DNA of 64,000 nt from JAJNBA01 sp963842295 (GCA_963842295.1 CAWJFY010000009.1:496001-560000); one strand, 5' to 3'; shown: positions 1 through 8,212, numbered from the stretch's first letter. Notes: generated by a model from the sequence alone, not told the origin. Made by a program: numbers and translations.

Positions 1-3
1 TGA

Positions 4-711
4 TCAGGAGAGCGCCACGTCGACCGCGATCAGCTCGGTCGCCGCGTTCGCGCGGATCGGGATCGAGGGCTCGTCCCAGATCTCCGCGGCGTCGCCGGTC
101 GTCATACGTTCGCCGGCGACGTCAGCGTCACCCTCGATGATGTAGAGGTACACGCCCCGGCCGGTGACGAGCTCATGCGAGACCCCGACACTCGGGGTCA
201 AGCGCGAGACGAACACGTGCGCGTCCTGGTGTACGAGCACGGCGTCTCCGCCCTCGCCACTGATAGCCTCAAGGAGCCGATCGGTGCGATCCTGCACCGT
301 GAACACCTTCTGCTCCACCCCCGGCTCCAGGCCGAGCTCGGCCGGCATGATCCACATCTGGATGAATCGCATCGGCTCCGTCTCGCTGGCGTTCTGCTCG
401 GAGTGCCACGCCCCGCGGCCCAGCGTCATCCGTTGCACGGATCCTGCGAGCAACGGCCCGGGCGGCCCGCCGACGTCGTCTTCATGACGGAACGAGCCCT
501 CGACCACATAGGTGAGGCCCTCGATGTCCTTGTGCGGGTGCATCGGCCAGATCGCGCCCGGCACCAGGCGGTCGTCGTTGAAGACCCGGAGTGTGCCGAA
601 CTTCATGTACCCGGGGTCGTGGTAGGTGTCGAAGGAGAAATGCCAGCGCGCCCGGAACCAACCGCCGTCCACATCGGAGATCTCGGCGTCTCGCCGGACC
701 TTGACGGTCAT
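4..711 (-). CDS. Pirin family protein
   Basis: This is a cytosolic two-cupin protein of the pirin family. Some members are quercetinases or redox-sensing metal proteins, but the substrate here is not predictable. The N-terminal cupin carries the metal-ligand pattern of the family: His58 and His60 in a PMHPHKD stretch, then His103 and Glu105 in WHSEQN. At 235 aa it is about the usual length, and a second, weaker cupin fills residues 130-235. It is the last of three closely spaced minus-strand genes (repeat protein, Lrp-type ligand domain, pirin), 25 bp after its upstream neighbour, so co-transcription is likely. Confidence 0.9.
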   Translation of the reverse strand: MTVKVRRDAEISDVDGGWFRARWHFSFDTYHDPGYMKFGTLRVFNDDRLVPGAIWPMHPHKDIEGLTYVVEGSFRHEDDVGGPPGPLLAGSVQRMTLGRGAWHSEQNASETEPMRFIQMWIMPAELGLEPGVEQKVFTVQDRTDRLLEAISGEGGDAVLVHQDAHVFVSRLTPSVGVSHELVTGRGVYLYIIEGDADVAGERMTTGDAAEIWDEPSIPIRANAATELIAVDVALS

Positions 712-736
712 CGGGGATCGGGCCTTCGCCCGCGAG

Positions 737-970
737 TCACAACTGGATGACCGGACAGGTGAGCGTTCGGGTGATGCCGTCCAGTTCCTGCATCGGCATC
801 ACGGTTCCCTTGGCCAGCCCGTCGAGATCGTCCGCCTCCGCTCGCGCGATGACGTCGTAGGGACCGGTGACCGGATCGACGGCGACGACGCCGTCGATGT
901 CACGGACCTGCTGCGTCACTTGCGCCGCTTTCCCGACCTCGGTCTGGATGAGGATGTACGCGCTGACCAT
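737..970 (-). CDS. Stand-alone Lrp/AsnC ligand-binding (RAM) domain protein
   Basis: At 77 aa it contains only the alpha-beta RAM domain found at the C-terminus of Lrp/AsnC regulators, with no helix-turn-helix. Such small proteins bind amino acids or other effectors and oligomerise, and some modulate full-length Lrp proteins. Typical features are the opening VSAYILIQT strand and a central VTGPYDVIARAEADD stretch. A GAGGGGGAT ribosome-binding site lies just upstream and overlaps the end of the preceding repeat-protein gene, 11 bp away. The ligand and partner cannot be told from sequence. Confidence 0.85.
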   Translation of the reverse strand: MVSAYILIQTEVGKAAQVTQQVRDIDGVVAVDPVTGPYDVIARAEADDLDGLAKGTVMPMQELDGITRTLTCPVIQL

Positions 971-981
971 CTAGATCCCCC

Positions 982-1515
982 TCATTTCGTGTCCTCGTGG
1001 TCGTTCGCGAGGAATTCCTTCGCCTTGTCGACCGTCCTCTCGACGAACTCGGTCGCCGACTCCATCGCTCTCTCCATCGCGGGGCCGACCATGTCGAGGA
1101 CCGTGCCGGCGACCTCCTTGGCCTTGTGGACCAACGGACCGGCTTTCTCGGCGACGGTGCCACCGGCCTCCTTGGCCTTCTCCATCGCGGGGCCGGCCTT
1201 CTCGGCGACGGTGCCGCCGGCCTCCTTGGCCTTCTCCATCGCGGGGCCGGCCTTCTCGGCGACGGTGCCGCCGACCTCCTTGGCCTTGACGATCGCGGGA
1301 CCGGCCTTCTCGGCGACGGTGCCACCGACCTCCTTGGCCTTCTCCATCGCGGGGCCGGCCTTCTCGGCGACGGTGCCGCCGACTTCCTTGGCCTTGTCCA
1401 TCGCGGGGCCGGCCTTCTCGGCCACGGTGCCGCCGACCTCCTTGGCCTTCTCGACGAGGCCGGAGAGCGGCTGTTCCTCGGATCCGTTCTTGTCGCCGTT
1501 CTTGTTGTCTGACAT
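982..1515 (-). CDS. LEA/apolipoprotein-like protein of 18-residue amphipathic repeats
   Basis: This 177-aa protein is predicted to be soluble and has no recognised enzyme domain. Residues 23-148 are seven tandem 18-residue repeats with consensus KAKEVGGTVAEKAGPAME, followed by a diverged helical tail. Eighteen residues make five helical turns, so Lys and Glu line one face and Val and Ala the other. The pattern resembles late-embryogenesis-abundant or apolipoprotein-like membrane and stress proteins. I chose the ATG at 1515 because GGGAGGTGG lies just upstream; an in-frame extension to 1779 has no such site and overlaps the MFS gene. It begins a probable operon with the Lrp-domain and pirin genes. 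The stress role is inference. Confidence 0.75.
   Translation of the reverse strand: MSDNKNGDKNGSEEQPLSGLVEKAKEVGGTVAEKAGPAMDKAKEVGGTVAEKAGPAMEKAKEVGGTVAEKAGPAIVKAKEVGGTVAEKAGPAMEKAKEAGGTVAEKAGPAMEKAKEAGGTVAEKAGPLVHKAKEVAGTVLDMVGPAMERAMESATEFVERTVDKAKEFLANDHEDTK
1072..1449 (-). repeat. Seven tandem 54-bp coding repeats
   Basis: The seven in-frame 54-bp units encode the 18-residue repeats of the LEA-like protein. The inner copies are nearly identical in DNA (for example the recurring ggccggccttctcggcgacg), so the array has probably expanded recently by slippage or unequal crossing-over. The last copy is diverged (GTVLDMVGPAME). Confidence 0.9.
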
Positions 1516-1600
1516 CAGGTGCCACCTCCCGGTGGGGCTGGCGAAGATGCATCGTGTCACGGCGAAGCACTCCGCTGCAAAGCGCGCTGGTAGAGACGGG

Positions 1601-2827
1601 TCAGAGCCGGCCGGGCTCGGGAACGACCTCATCGCCGGGAGGAAGCGGCTCTTGAAGGGGGGTGTCGAGCTCCCGGGTCCGGAGCGCGACCATCGCCGCG
1701 ACACCTCCGAGCATCGCGAGGACCGCGGAGCCCACGAAGAGGGTGGTGGATCCGAGCCGTCCGTAGACCACGCCGCCAAGCCCCGCCCCGATGATCGGAC
1801 CGATCCCGAAGCCGACCATGGCGCCTATCGAGTTGCCCGTCGAATACAGCGAGGAGGGCAACAGCTTCCCGACCACCAGGATCGAGGTCGTGAACAGCAG
1901 CGAGAAGCCGGCTCCCTCGAAGACGGCGAGCAGCGACACGATCGTGCGGCTCTCGACGAGCCCCCAGAGCAGGAACCCGGTCGCGTAGACCATGCATCCG
2001 AGCGCGTACACCTTGCGGAGACCAAGCCGCCGATGCAGGCGCGAGGAGAGCCGCATGACACCCACCTCTGTCAACCCGCCCAAGGCAGTGCCGACCCCGA
2101 TCAGGAGCGGCTCGTTGATCTTCAGACCCACGAAGTTCCAGGCGCCGTTGAAGCCGGTCCAGACGAGCAGCGTCGCCACGAGGAAGCCCCACATCCGAGG
2201 CGCCGTGCGGAACACCGCGCCGACCGCGCCCAACCGCCCGTGCCGCACGGGCTCCTTCGGACGGTCCGGACGGACGGCGACCGTGGTCCAGACGAGCATG
2301 ATCGCGCCCGCGGCCGCGTACAGGGGAAGGGCGAGAGACACGCCGTAGAGGTCGAGCAACCAACCGAACGCGAGACACCCCGCCGCGTACGACAGGCTCT
2401 CCCATCCACGGATGCGGCCGTAGTCCGCCATCCGCTCTTCACCCAGCTGGACGAGAGCGAGGGCATCGATGTTCGGGCCCGAGGCCGCCATCGCCAGCGC
2501 GATCCCGACGGCACCGAACGCGACCCCGACGAGCGAGTCGAGCACGGACGCGACGATCGCGAATACGACCATCCCCACGAGCCCGAGCTGTAGCGCCCGC
2601 CGGCGCCCGATCCGTGTGTCGGCCACATGCCCCCAGATCGGCATCGCCAGGATCCTCACCGCCGCCATCGCTCCGAGGAGGAACCCGATCTGGCTCGGGT
2701 CGAAGCCACGTCCGGCGAAGTAGATGGAGAGGAACGGGAAGAACGATGCGACGATCAAACCGAACGTGAGGAAAAGACCGAGGACGGCGGCCGCGGGCGA
2801 GATGCCCGCGGCGGCCGGTCTCCTCAT
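1601..2827 (-). CDS. MFS transporter (MFS_1-like / nucleoside-H+ symporter type)
   Basis: This 408-aa integral membrane protein has about 12 hydrophobic segments in two halves separated by a basic loop near residues 190-205. An RIGRRR basic motif sits in the first cytoplasmic loop, as in the major facilitator superfamily. The N-terminal half, with FLSIYFAGRGFDPSQIG, resembles the MFS_1-like / Nuc_H_symport branch that includes sugar and nucleoside proton symporters. The substrate is not predictable. It lies 85 bp upstream of the repeat-protein gene on the same strand and has its own ATG start. Confidence 0.85.
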   Translation of the reverse strand: MRRPAAAGISPAAAVLGLFLTFGLIVASFFPFLSIYFAGRGFDPSQIGFLLGAMAAVRILAMPIWGHVADTRIGRRRALQLGLVGMVVFAIVASVLDSLVGVAFGAVGIALAMAASGPNIDALALVQLGEERMADYGRIRGWESLSYAAGCLAFGWLLDLYGVSLALPLYAAAGAIMLVWTTVAVRPDRPKEPVRHGRLGAVGAVFRTAPRMWGFLVATLLVWTGFNGAWNFVGLKINEPLLIGVGTALGGLTEVGVMRLSSRLHRRLGLRKVYALGCMVYATGFLLWGLVESRTIVSLLAVFEGAGFSLLFTTSILVVGKLLPSSLYSTGNSIGAMVGFGIGPIIGAGLGGVVYGRLGSTTLFVGSAVLAMLGGVAAMVALRTRELDTPLQEPLPPGDEVVPEPGRL

Positions 2828-2893
2828 GCGGGCGAGTGTAACGAGGGCGCTCGACGGGATGACCCGTTGGCAGACGACGCGCTGTTCACCCGC

Positions 2894-3391
2894 CTACAGG
2901 CGCTTCGCCAGGCTCAGCGTCTGTAGCCCCGGATCCTCTCGGAGAGCTTTGCGCTCCCCCGTGTCCTCGAACCCGCACGCCTCGTAGAAGCGACGCGCGG
3001 TCTGATTCGACTCGGTCACGGAAAGGACCAGCCGGTCGCACCCGCGGTCGCGGGCCCAGTCGGCGACGGCGTCGACCAGCGCGCGCCCGACGCCCGCGCC
3101 GCGGGAGTCGGGCACCACCCACATCGCGTACACATGCGCCACACCAGGTTCGGCTTCGTACTCCACGCCCGTCGAGATGCCGACCGCTTTCCCGTCATCT
3201 GCGCGGCCGGCGAACACGGCGGCGATCCCGCCCCGCCACCGACCTGCCGCCCAGTCTCGCCACGCGCGTTCGGTCCGCGATGACTCCTCTCCGTACGTGG
3301 AGCCGAACGCCTCGGGGCTGTCCAGGAGCGACCGGAGGCGAAGCTCGCGGAAGGACGCCCAATCGTTTTCACGCAGCCTCTGGACACGCAC
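2894..3391 (-). CDS. GNAT family N-acetyltransferase
   Basis: This 165-aa single GNAT fold transfers an acetyl group from acetyl-CoA to an unknown amine. The acetyl-CoA pyrophosphate loop is seen as VVPDSRGAGVGRALV (about residues 112-126), followed by the usual C-terminal NQTARRFYEACGF segment. It starts with GTG only 3 bp after the stop codon of the upstream PfkB-family kinase, so the two are very likely co-transcribed. There is no sequence clue to the acceptor. Confidence 0.9.
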   Translation of the reverse strand: MRVQRLRENDWASFRELRLRSLLDSPEAFGSTYGEESSRTERAWRDWAAGRWRGGIAAVFAGRADDGKAVGISTGVEYEAEPGVAHVYAMWVVPDSRGAGVGRALVDAVADWARDRGCDRLVLSVTESNQTARRFYEACGFEDTGERKALREDPGLQTLSLAKRL

Positions 3392-3394
3392 CGA

Positions 3395-4333
3395 CTAGAC
3401 AGGATGGACGTCGGCCTGCTCCGCGAGCGCCTCGGCTCTGGACGGATCCAGCTTGGCGGCGCCGGGAAGCTCCGCGTTGGCAGCGCCCGCCCCCAGCGCC
3501 ACGCGGAGCGCGTCCTCCCAATCACTCCCCCGTTCGAGCGCGGTGACGAGGCCGGCGAGGAACGAATCACCGCTGCCCACGGGGTAGCGCCCTCGCACGT
3601 ACAGCACACCCTCGTACAGCGTGCCGTCCGGCGCCGCCAGCATCACACCCTGGGATCCCCGTGTGACGATCCCGGCATGCCCGTCGCCGCCGGCCATGTC
3701 GCGGATCTTCGACGCGGCCGCGAGAGAGTCATCCCGGCGCGCGGTGGGCACGCGCAGCAGTTCGCTCGCCTCCGCCACGTTCAGCTTGACCACGTCGGGA
3801 CCTGCCGTAAGCGCCAGGCTCAAGCGCTCGCCCTCGGAGTCGAGCGCGACGCGCACCCCGGTGTCCTTCACCTCCTCGATGAGGTCGCGATACCCCTCGG
3901 CAGGAGCGCCTCGTGGGAGCGATCCGGAGATCGTCAGCCAGACGCCGGGCGAGCACCGCGTGACCGCGGCGTGGGTCAGCTCGACCCATGCCGCGTCAGG
4001 GGCGACGGCGCCGTGTTCGTAGAACTCCGTGAGCCCGGCGGTCTCCCGGTCGGCGACAGACAGCGACGAGCGGTTCTCCCCGTGGGTCCAGACGAACTCA
4101 CCTTCGACACCTTCCGCCGCGAGCGCCTCCTGCAACCACCGTCCGCTGTGGCCCCGCAGGAGCGCGACCGCACAGACGTCGGCGCCGAGAGCACGTGCCG
4201 CGCGCGCCACGTTCAACCCCTTGCCGCCTGCGACCTGCACGAAGCTGGACGGTCGGTGGATATCGCCCTTGACGAGGCGTTCGACCTCGAAGAGCCGATC
4301 GACCGACGGGTTCGCGGCGAGGCAGACGATCAC
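3395..4333 (-). CDS. 1-phosphofructokinase / tagatose-6-phosphate kinase family hexose kinase (PfkB)
   Basis: This cytosolic ribokinase-fold sugar kinase has 312 aa, typical of the LacC/FruK branch. N-terminal features are ANPSVDR and the glycine-rich GGKGLN at 36-41. The C-terminal PfkB signature GSGDSFLAG carries the catalytic Asp256. The likely reaction is ATP-dependent phosphorylation of fructose-1-phosphate or a related hexose phosphate. No fructose PTS gene is nearby, so the exact substrate is open. Translation starts at a GTG 6 bases from a TATCGT -10 box, suggesting a leaderless message. The promoter is shared head-to-head with the macro-domain gene. Confidence 0.88.
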   Translation of the reverse strand: MIVCLAANPSVDRLFEVERLVKGDIHRPSSFVQVAGGKGLNVARAARALGADVCAVALLRGHSGRWLQEALAAEGVEGEFVWTHGENRSSLSVADRETAGLTEFYEHGAVAPDAAWVELTHAAVTRCSPGVWLTISGSLPRGAPAEGYRDLIEEVKDTGVRVALDSEGERLSLALTAGPDVVKLNVAEASELLRVPTARRDDSLAAASKIRDMAGGDGHAGIVTRGSQGVMLAAPDGTLYEGVLYVRGRYPVGSGDSFLAGLVTALERGSDWEDALRVALGAGAANAELPGAAKLDPSRAEALAEQADVHPV

Positions 4334-4338
4334 CGACC

Positions 4339-4345
4339 TACGATA
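4339..4345. promoter_or_regulatory. Symmetric bidirectional -10 element (TACGATA)
   Basis: TACGAT on the plus strand (4339-4344) ends 6 bases before the macro-domain ATG. TATCGT on the minus strand (4345-4340) ends 6 bases before the PfkB GTG. Both fit the actinobacterial TAnnnT -10 pattern and leaderless initiation. No clear -35 is visible. Confidence 0.6.
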
Positions 4346-4350
4346 GCCGC

Positions 4351-4863
4351 ATGCCCCGGATCGTCCTCCTCGAAGGCGACATCACGGAGCAGCACGTCGA
4401 CGCGATCGTGAACGCCGCGAACTCGACACTGCTGGGGGGCGGCGGCGTGGACGGCGCGATCCACCATCGGGGCGGTCCGGCGATCCTCGAGGAGTGCCGG
4501 AAGATCCGCGCGACCGAGTGGCCGGACGGCCTCCCGACCGGGAGCGCGGTCGCGACCACCGCAGGCGCGCTTCCCGCTCGATGGGTGATCCATACGGTCG
4601 GCCCCATCCATTCGACGAGCGAGGATCGCTCCGCGCTGCTCGGGAGCTGCCATGCCGAGTCGCTGCGGATCGCCGACGAGCTCGGCGCCCGAACGGTGGC
4701 CTTCCCGGCGATCTCCACCGGTGTCTACGGATACCCGCTCGACGAGGCGGCGCCGGTCGCGATCGAGGCGGTCAGGACCGCGGACACCGAGGTGAAAGAG
4801 GTCCGATTCGTGCTGTTCGGCCGCGAGGCATACGCGGCGTTCGAACGGGCGAGTGGAGGCTGA
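4351..4863 (+). CDS. Macro-domain O-acetyl-ADP-ribose deacetylase / ADP-ribosyl hydrolase
   Basis: This 170-aa single macro domain of the MacroD/YmdB class hydrolyses O-acetyl-ADP-ribose or removes mono-ADP-ribose from proteins. The diagnostic loop is NAANSTLLGGGGVDGAIH (about 24-41), with VIHTVGP and FPAISTGVYGYP (about 117-128) forming the rest of the ADP-ribose pocket. Its start is 17 bp from the divergent PfkB start, and the rhodanese gene follows on the same strand 33 bp downstream. The physiological substrate is unknown. Confidence 0.93.
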   Translation: MPRIVLLEGDITEQHVDAIVNAANSTLLGGGGVDGAIHHRGGPAILEECRKIRATEWPDGLPTGSAVATTAGALPARWVIHTVGPIHSTSEDRSALLGSCHAESLRIADELGARTVAFPAISTGVYGYPLDEAAPVAIEAVRTADTEVKEVRFVLFGREAYAAFERASGG

Positions 4864-4883
4864 AGCGTTCGCGCGGCCGCTGC

Positions 4884-4889
4884 TAGCAT
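4884..4889 (+). promoter_or_regulatory. Candidate leaderless -10 box (TAGCAT) for the rhodanese gene
   Basis: TAGCAT is followed by 7 bases and then the ATG of the rhodanese gene, with no Shine-Dalgarno between. It suggests an internal promoter downstream of the macro-domain gene. Confidence 0.4.
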
Positions 4890-4896
4890 CGCATCG

Positions 4897-5232
4897 ATGG
4901 CCGATCTCAGCACCGTCGAAGGCGTCCACGAGTCGCTCGACGACATCCAGCTCGTCGACTGCCGCGAGCAAGACGAGTGGGATGCCGGTCGCATCCAGGG
5001 CGCCCTCCACATCCCGCTGAACGATGTCATGGCCGGGGTCGGCACCGACATCTTGGATATCGCGAAGCCCGTCGCCGTGATCTGTCGGAGCGGCAACCGG
5101 AGCGAGCTCGCCTCGGTGATGCTGCAGGCCCGCGGCTACGACGCGACGAACGTCGAGGGCGGGATGGAGGCATGGGCCACGGCCGGCTACGAATTCTCGG
5201 CGCCCGACGGGTCTCCCGGCCGCGTCGCCTGA
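4897..5232 (+). CDS. Single-domain rhodanese-like sulfurtransferase
   Basis: This 111-aa cytosolic protein is one rhodanese domain. The active-site loop CRSGNRS carries the persulfide-forming cysteine at about residue 66, and a C-terminal GGMEAW motif is typical of GlpE/PspE-like enzymes. It probably moves sulfane sulfur between small thiols; the partner is not identifiable. The last 46 bp overlap the 3' end of the convergent PNPOx-like gene, so the two C-termini are encoded on opposite strands of the same DNA. Confidence 0.92.
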   Translation: MADLSTVEGVHESLDDIQLVDCREQDEWDAGRIQGALHIPLNDVMAGVGTDILDIAKPVAVICRSGNRSELASVMLQARGYDATNVEGGMEAWATAGYEFSAPDGSPGRVA

Positions 5233-5669
5233 TCGCCCACGCGCCAGCGGCGATAGACCGGATCGAGATCCGGCCCCTCGTAGGTGGTGGCGACCACCTC
5301 CTCGACCGAAAGCGCGTAGAAGGCGAGCGGCTCCGAGGATTCCTCGGCGAACCGCCGCGCGGCGGGATGCGCGGGCGAGACCTGCTCCATCCAACCGTTC
5401 ACGAGGAACTCCCCGCCGATCCCGTCCGGGTTGTCCATCGGCGAGTGCAACGCGAACCGGGCATCGCGCGCCACCTCGCGGACCTTCGGGCTCCGGGCGC
5501 GGAACCGGACGAGGAGGAGGCCCGCCGCGACCCACGGCTCGACGGGATGCACTCGCGGCGAGCCGTCGGGCCGGAGCGTGGCCTGGAAGCACACCGTCCC
5601 GTCCAACCGGTCACGACCGAACGCCGCCAGCTGTGGCTCGGCGCGTTCGAACTCGGCCCAGGTGGCCAT
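5187..5669 (-). CDS. Pyridoxamine 5'-phosphate oxidase-like flavin/F420-binding protein
   Basis: This 160-aa protein has the split-barrel fold of the PNPOx / F420-dependent reductase superfamily. VCFQATLRPDGSPRVHPVEPWV is the usual beta hairpin, and KVREVARDARFALHSP follows as in MSMEG_3356-type proteins. The cofactor may be FMN, F420 or heme. It starts 21 bp from glcD in divergent orientation and shares a symmetric -10 element with it. The 3' end overlaps the rhodanese gene by 46 bp. Confidence 0.82.
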   Translation of the reverse strand: MATWAEFERAEPQLAAFGRDRLDGTVCFQATLRPDGSPRVHPVEPWVAAGLLLVRFRARSPKVREVARDARFALHSPMDNPDGIGGEFLVNGWMEQVSPAHPAARRFAEESSEPLAFYALSVEEVVATTYEGPDLDPVYRRWRVGDQATRPGDPSGAENS

Positions 5670-5676
5670 CCCCGCC

Positions 5677-5683
5677 TACCCTA
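5677..5683. promoter_or_regulatory. Symmetric bidirectional -10 element (TACCCTA)
   Basis: Plus-strand TACCCT (5677-5682) lies 8 bases before the glcD ATG. Minus-strand TAGGGT (5683-5678) lies 8 bases before the PNPOx-like ATG. This is the same geometry as at 4339-4345 and fits two leaderless transcripts from one site. Confidence 0.55.
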
Positions 5684-5690
5684 GCCACCG

Positions 5691-7175
5691 ATGGCGGACC
5701 TGGACGCGGCCCGAGGCGAGCTGCAGAAGGTGTTGGGCCCCGACGCCGTCCTGTCGGATCCCCTCGCCCTCCGGCTGTACGCCCGCGACGCTTCGATGGT
5801 CGAGGGCTCCGCCGGGCTCGTGGTCTTCCCTCGTTCCACCGATGACGTGGTCGCATGCGTCCGGGCCGCCGCCGCACACGACCTGAGCCTCGTGCCCCGA
5901 GGGAGCGGCACGGGACTCGCCGGTGCATCCACGCCGATCGGCGATGCCCTCGTGGTCGTCACCTCGAAGATGAACCGGATCCTCGAGGTCCGTCCCGAGG
6001 ATCGGCTCGCGTGGGTCGAGCCCGGGTTGTTCAACTTCGATCTCGGCACCGCGCTCAAGGGGACGGGCTTCACCTACATGCCCGACCCCTCCTCCCAGCA
6101 GGTGTCGTCGATCGGCGGCAACGTGGCGACGAACGCGGGCGGGCCGCACTGCCTCGCCTATGGCGTCACGTCTGCACACGTGCTCGCTCTCGACGTGGCG
6201 TTCTCCGACGGGACAGTGGCCCGGGTGGGCTCCGAGGGTCCCGAGGCGGCCGGGTACGACCTCCGGGGCGTCGTCGTCGGCGCGGAGGGAACGGTGGGCC
6301 TCATCACCGCAGCGTGCGTGCGCCTCACACCGGAGCCGCCGGCGATCCGGACGATGCTGATGGACTTCGCGACCGTCGAGGATTGCGCGGCAACCGTCTC
6401 CACGATCATCGCGAGAGGGGTCGTGCCCGCGGCGCTCGAGATGATGGACCAGGGGATCGTTCGCGCGGTCGAAGCCTTCGCACACGCGGGCTATCCGACG
6501 GACGCCGCCGCCGTGCTGCTGGTCGAGGTGGACGGGATCGCGGCGGGGGTCGACGCGGAGGCCCGCGAGGTGGAGGGAGCCGCCCGAGGACACGCGGTCG
6601 GTTCGATCCGCGTGGCCGAGTCGCCCGATGCGCGCGCCCTGCTCTGGAAGGGCCGCAAGTCGGCGTTCGGCGCGATCGCGCAGATCGCGCCCCACTACCA
6701 CCTCCACGACTGCGTGGTGCCTCGAACGAAGCTGGTCGAGGTTCTGTCCGGCGTCTACGCGATCTGCCGGCGCGAACACATCACCGTCACCAACGTGTTC
6801 CATGCGGGCGACGGCAACCTCCATCCCCTGCTGTCGTTCGACCGCAGCGAGCCGGGCGTGCTGGAGCGAGTGCTCCGGACGTCCGAGGAGATCGTCCGGC
6901 TCTGCGTCGACGCCGGAGGATCGCTCTCCGGCGAGCATGGCATCGGGCTCGAGAAGCGTGACTTCATGCCACTCGTGTTCACCGACGACGACCTTGCGGC
7001 CCAGGCATGCGTCCGAAGCGCGTTCGATCCATCGGGACGGATGAATCCGCAGAAGGTCCTGCCCGACGGCGCCCGCTGCGGAGACTTCGCGGTGGCCGTG
7101 GCGGGGACGGACACGGCCGGGATCGGCGACGCGGCCGATGTCAGCACCACCATCCCGGAGGACACGTGGATCTGA
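5691..7175 (+). CDS. glcD: Glycolate oxidase-type FAD-linked dehydrogenase, subunit GlcD
   Basis: This 494-aa flavoprotein of the FAD_binding_4 / FAD-oxidase_C family oxidises a 2-hydroxy acid such as glycolate or D-lactate. The N-terminal PP-loop PRGSGTGLAG (about 65-74) and the SIGGNVATNAGG segment bind FAD. The C-terminal domain has HAGDGNLHP and SGEHGIGLEKR, typical of GlcD/DLD. It is followed by glcE with a 10-bp overlap. No glcF lies alongside; a GlcF-like protein is encoded at 33.3 kb instead. The substrate cannot be fixed between glycolate and related acids. Confidence 0.9.
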   Translation: MADLDAARGELQKVLGPDAVLSDPLALRLYARDASMVEGSAGLVVFPRSTDDVVACVRAAAAHDLSLVPRGSGTGLAGASTPIGDALVVVTSKMNRILEVRPEDRLAWVEPGLFNFDLGTALKGTGFTYMPDPSSQQVSSIGGNVATNAGGPHCLAYGVTSAHVLALDVAFSDGTVARVGSEGPEAAGYDLRGVVVGAEGTVGLITAACVRLTPEPPAIRTMLMDFATVEDCAATVSTIIARGVVPAALEMMDQGIVRAVEAFAHAGYPTDAAAVLLVEVDGIAAGVDAEAREVEGAARGHAVGSIRVAESPDARALLWKGRKSAFGAIAQIAPHYHLHDCVVPRTKLVEVLSGVYAICRREHITVTNVFHAGDGNLHPLLSFDRSEPGVLERVLRTSEEIVRLCVDAGGSLSGEHGIGLEKRDFMPLVFTDDDLAAQACVRSAFDPSGRMNPQKVLPDGARCGDFAVAVAGTDTAGIGDAADVSTTIPEDTWI

Positions 7176-8212
7176 TCGAGCCGCGTTCGAAGGAGGAGGT
7201 ACGCGAGGCGCTCCACGCCGCGAGCGAACGCGGGACGCAGGTTTCGATCGTCGGCGGCAGAACGCACGCGGACAAGGGCGATCCGTGCGAGGTCGACAGA
7301 GAGCTCGCGACGTCGGGTCTCGATCGTGTGATCGCGTATGAGCCCGCCGAGATGCTGGCCGTCGTCGAGGCAGGGATGCGCGTCGGCGAGCTGCGGAGAC
7401 TGCTCGGCGAACAACGGCAAGAGTGGCCCTCCGGTGCATCCGACGACGCCACCGTCGGTGGGACGATCGCGACCGCACCGTCATCACCTCGCCGCCTCCG
7501 CATGGGTCCCCTCCGAGACACCATCGTCGAGATGGAGCTCGTGACCGGCGACGGGAGGCTCGTGCGGAGCGGCGCGCGAACGGTCAAGAGCGTCGCCGGC
7601 TACGACCTGCACCGGCTGGCGACGGGCTCCCTGGGGACGCTCGGCGCGATCGTGCAGGTCGCCGTCAAGGTGAGGCCGCTGCCGAAGGCGAGGCGGGTGG
7701 TGACGACATCCGAGGGCGGTCTGCAAGCGGGGCGCACACTGCTGGATGCCGTGCCGCTCGCTTCCTCCGTCGTCGCGACGCCCGAGCGGGTCGAGATCGC
7801 CCTCGAAGGCTGGCTCGAGGAGCTCGAGGAGCAAACTGAGGCCGTTCGGCGCGCGGCGGGCAACGTGAGGGTCATCGAAGACGGGGGTGTCGAAGGCTCC
7901 GAAGGTGTCGCGGCACCGACCCTCGTCGAGGTCGCCGTCCCGCCTTCGAAGCTCGAGGCCGTCCTCGACGGCGAAACCGTGTGGCGCGCCCTGATGGGCG
8001 TCGGGGTCGCGTGGGTGGGCCTTCCCGACGACGGCGAGCGCCTGATCGAGCTCCGCCGGCGCGTCGCCGAGGCCGGCGGCATCGCGCCGGTGATCCGCGG
8101 TCCCGGCGGCCTCGGCGACGCGCGCGTCGCCGCGATCGAGGTCCATCGACGACTGAAGGCGACGTTCGACCCTGCCGGGATCCTCGCACCAGGCCGATTC
8201 TGGGGCCTCTGA
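7166..8212 (+). CDS. glcE: Glycolate oxidase-type FAD-binding subunit GlcE
   Basis: This 348-aa second FAD-binding subunit pairs with GlcD. It contains VVEAGMRVGELRRLL, then the FAD-binding segment with GGTIATAP, and VKSVAGYDLHRLATGSLGTLG, a GlcE hallmark. The true start is the GTG at 7166, preceded by CCCGGAGG and overlapping the end of glcD. An upstream in-frame extension encodes only a low-complexity Arg/Gly stretch. The stop codon abuts the stop codon of the convergent aminotransferase with no gap. GlcE normally needs GlcF to pass electrons onward. Confidence 0.88.
   Translation: MDLIEPRSKEEVREALHAASERGTQVSIVGGRTHADKGDPCEVDRELATSGLDRVIAYEPAEMLAVVEAGMRVGELRRLLGEQRQEWPSGASDDATVGGTIATAPSSPRRLRMGPLRDTIVEMELVTGDGRLVRSGARTVKSVAGYDLHRLATGSLGTLGAIVQVAVKVRPLPKARRVVTTSEGGLQAGRTLLDAVPLASSVVATPERVEIALEGWLEELEEQTEAVRRAAGNVRVIEDGGVEGSEGVAAPTLVEVAVPPSKLEAVLDGETVWRALMGVGVAWVGLPDDGERLIELRRRVAEAGGIAPVIRGPGGLGDARVAAIEVHRRLKATFDPAGILAPGRFWGL

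Noticed and set aside
1072..1449. Tandem 54-bp units considered as a CRISPR or minisatellite
   Set aside because: There are no spacers between units, the period is a multiple of three, and the units stay in one reading frame with a good start and ribosome-binding site.
626..2593. Plus-strand open frame of 655 codons with PAFSATVPPTSLA repeats
   Set aside because: The repeats are the antisense reading of the LEA-like gene array and the rest opposes the MFS gene.
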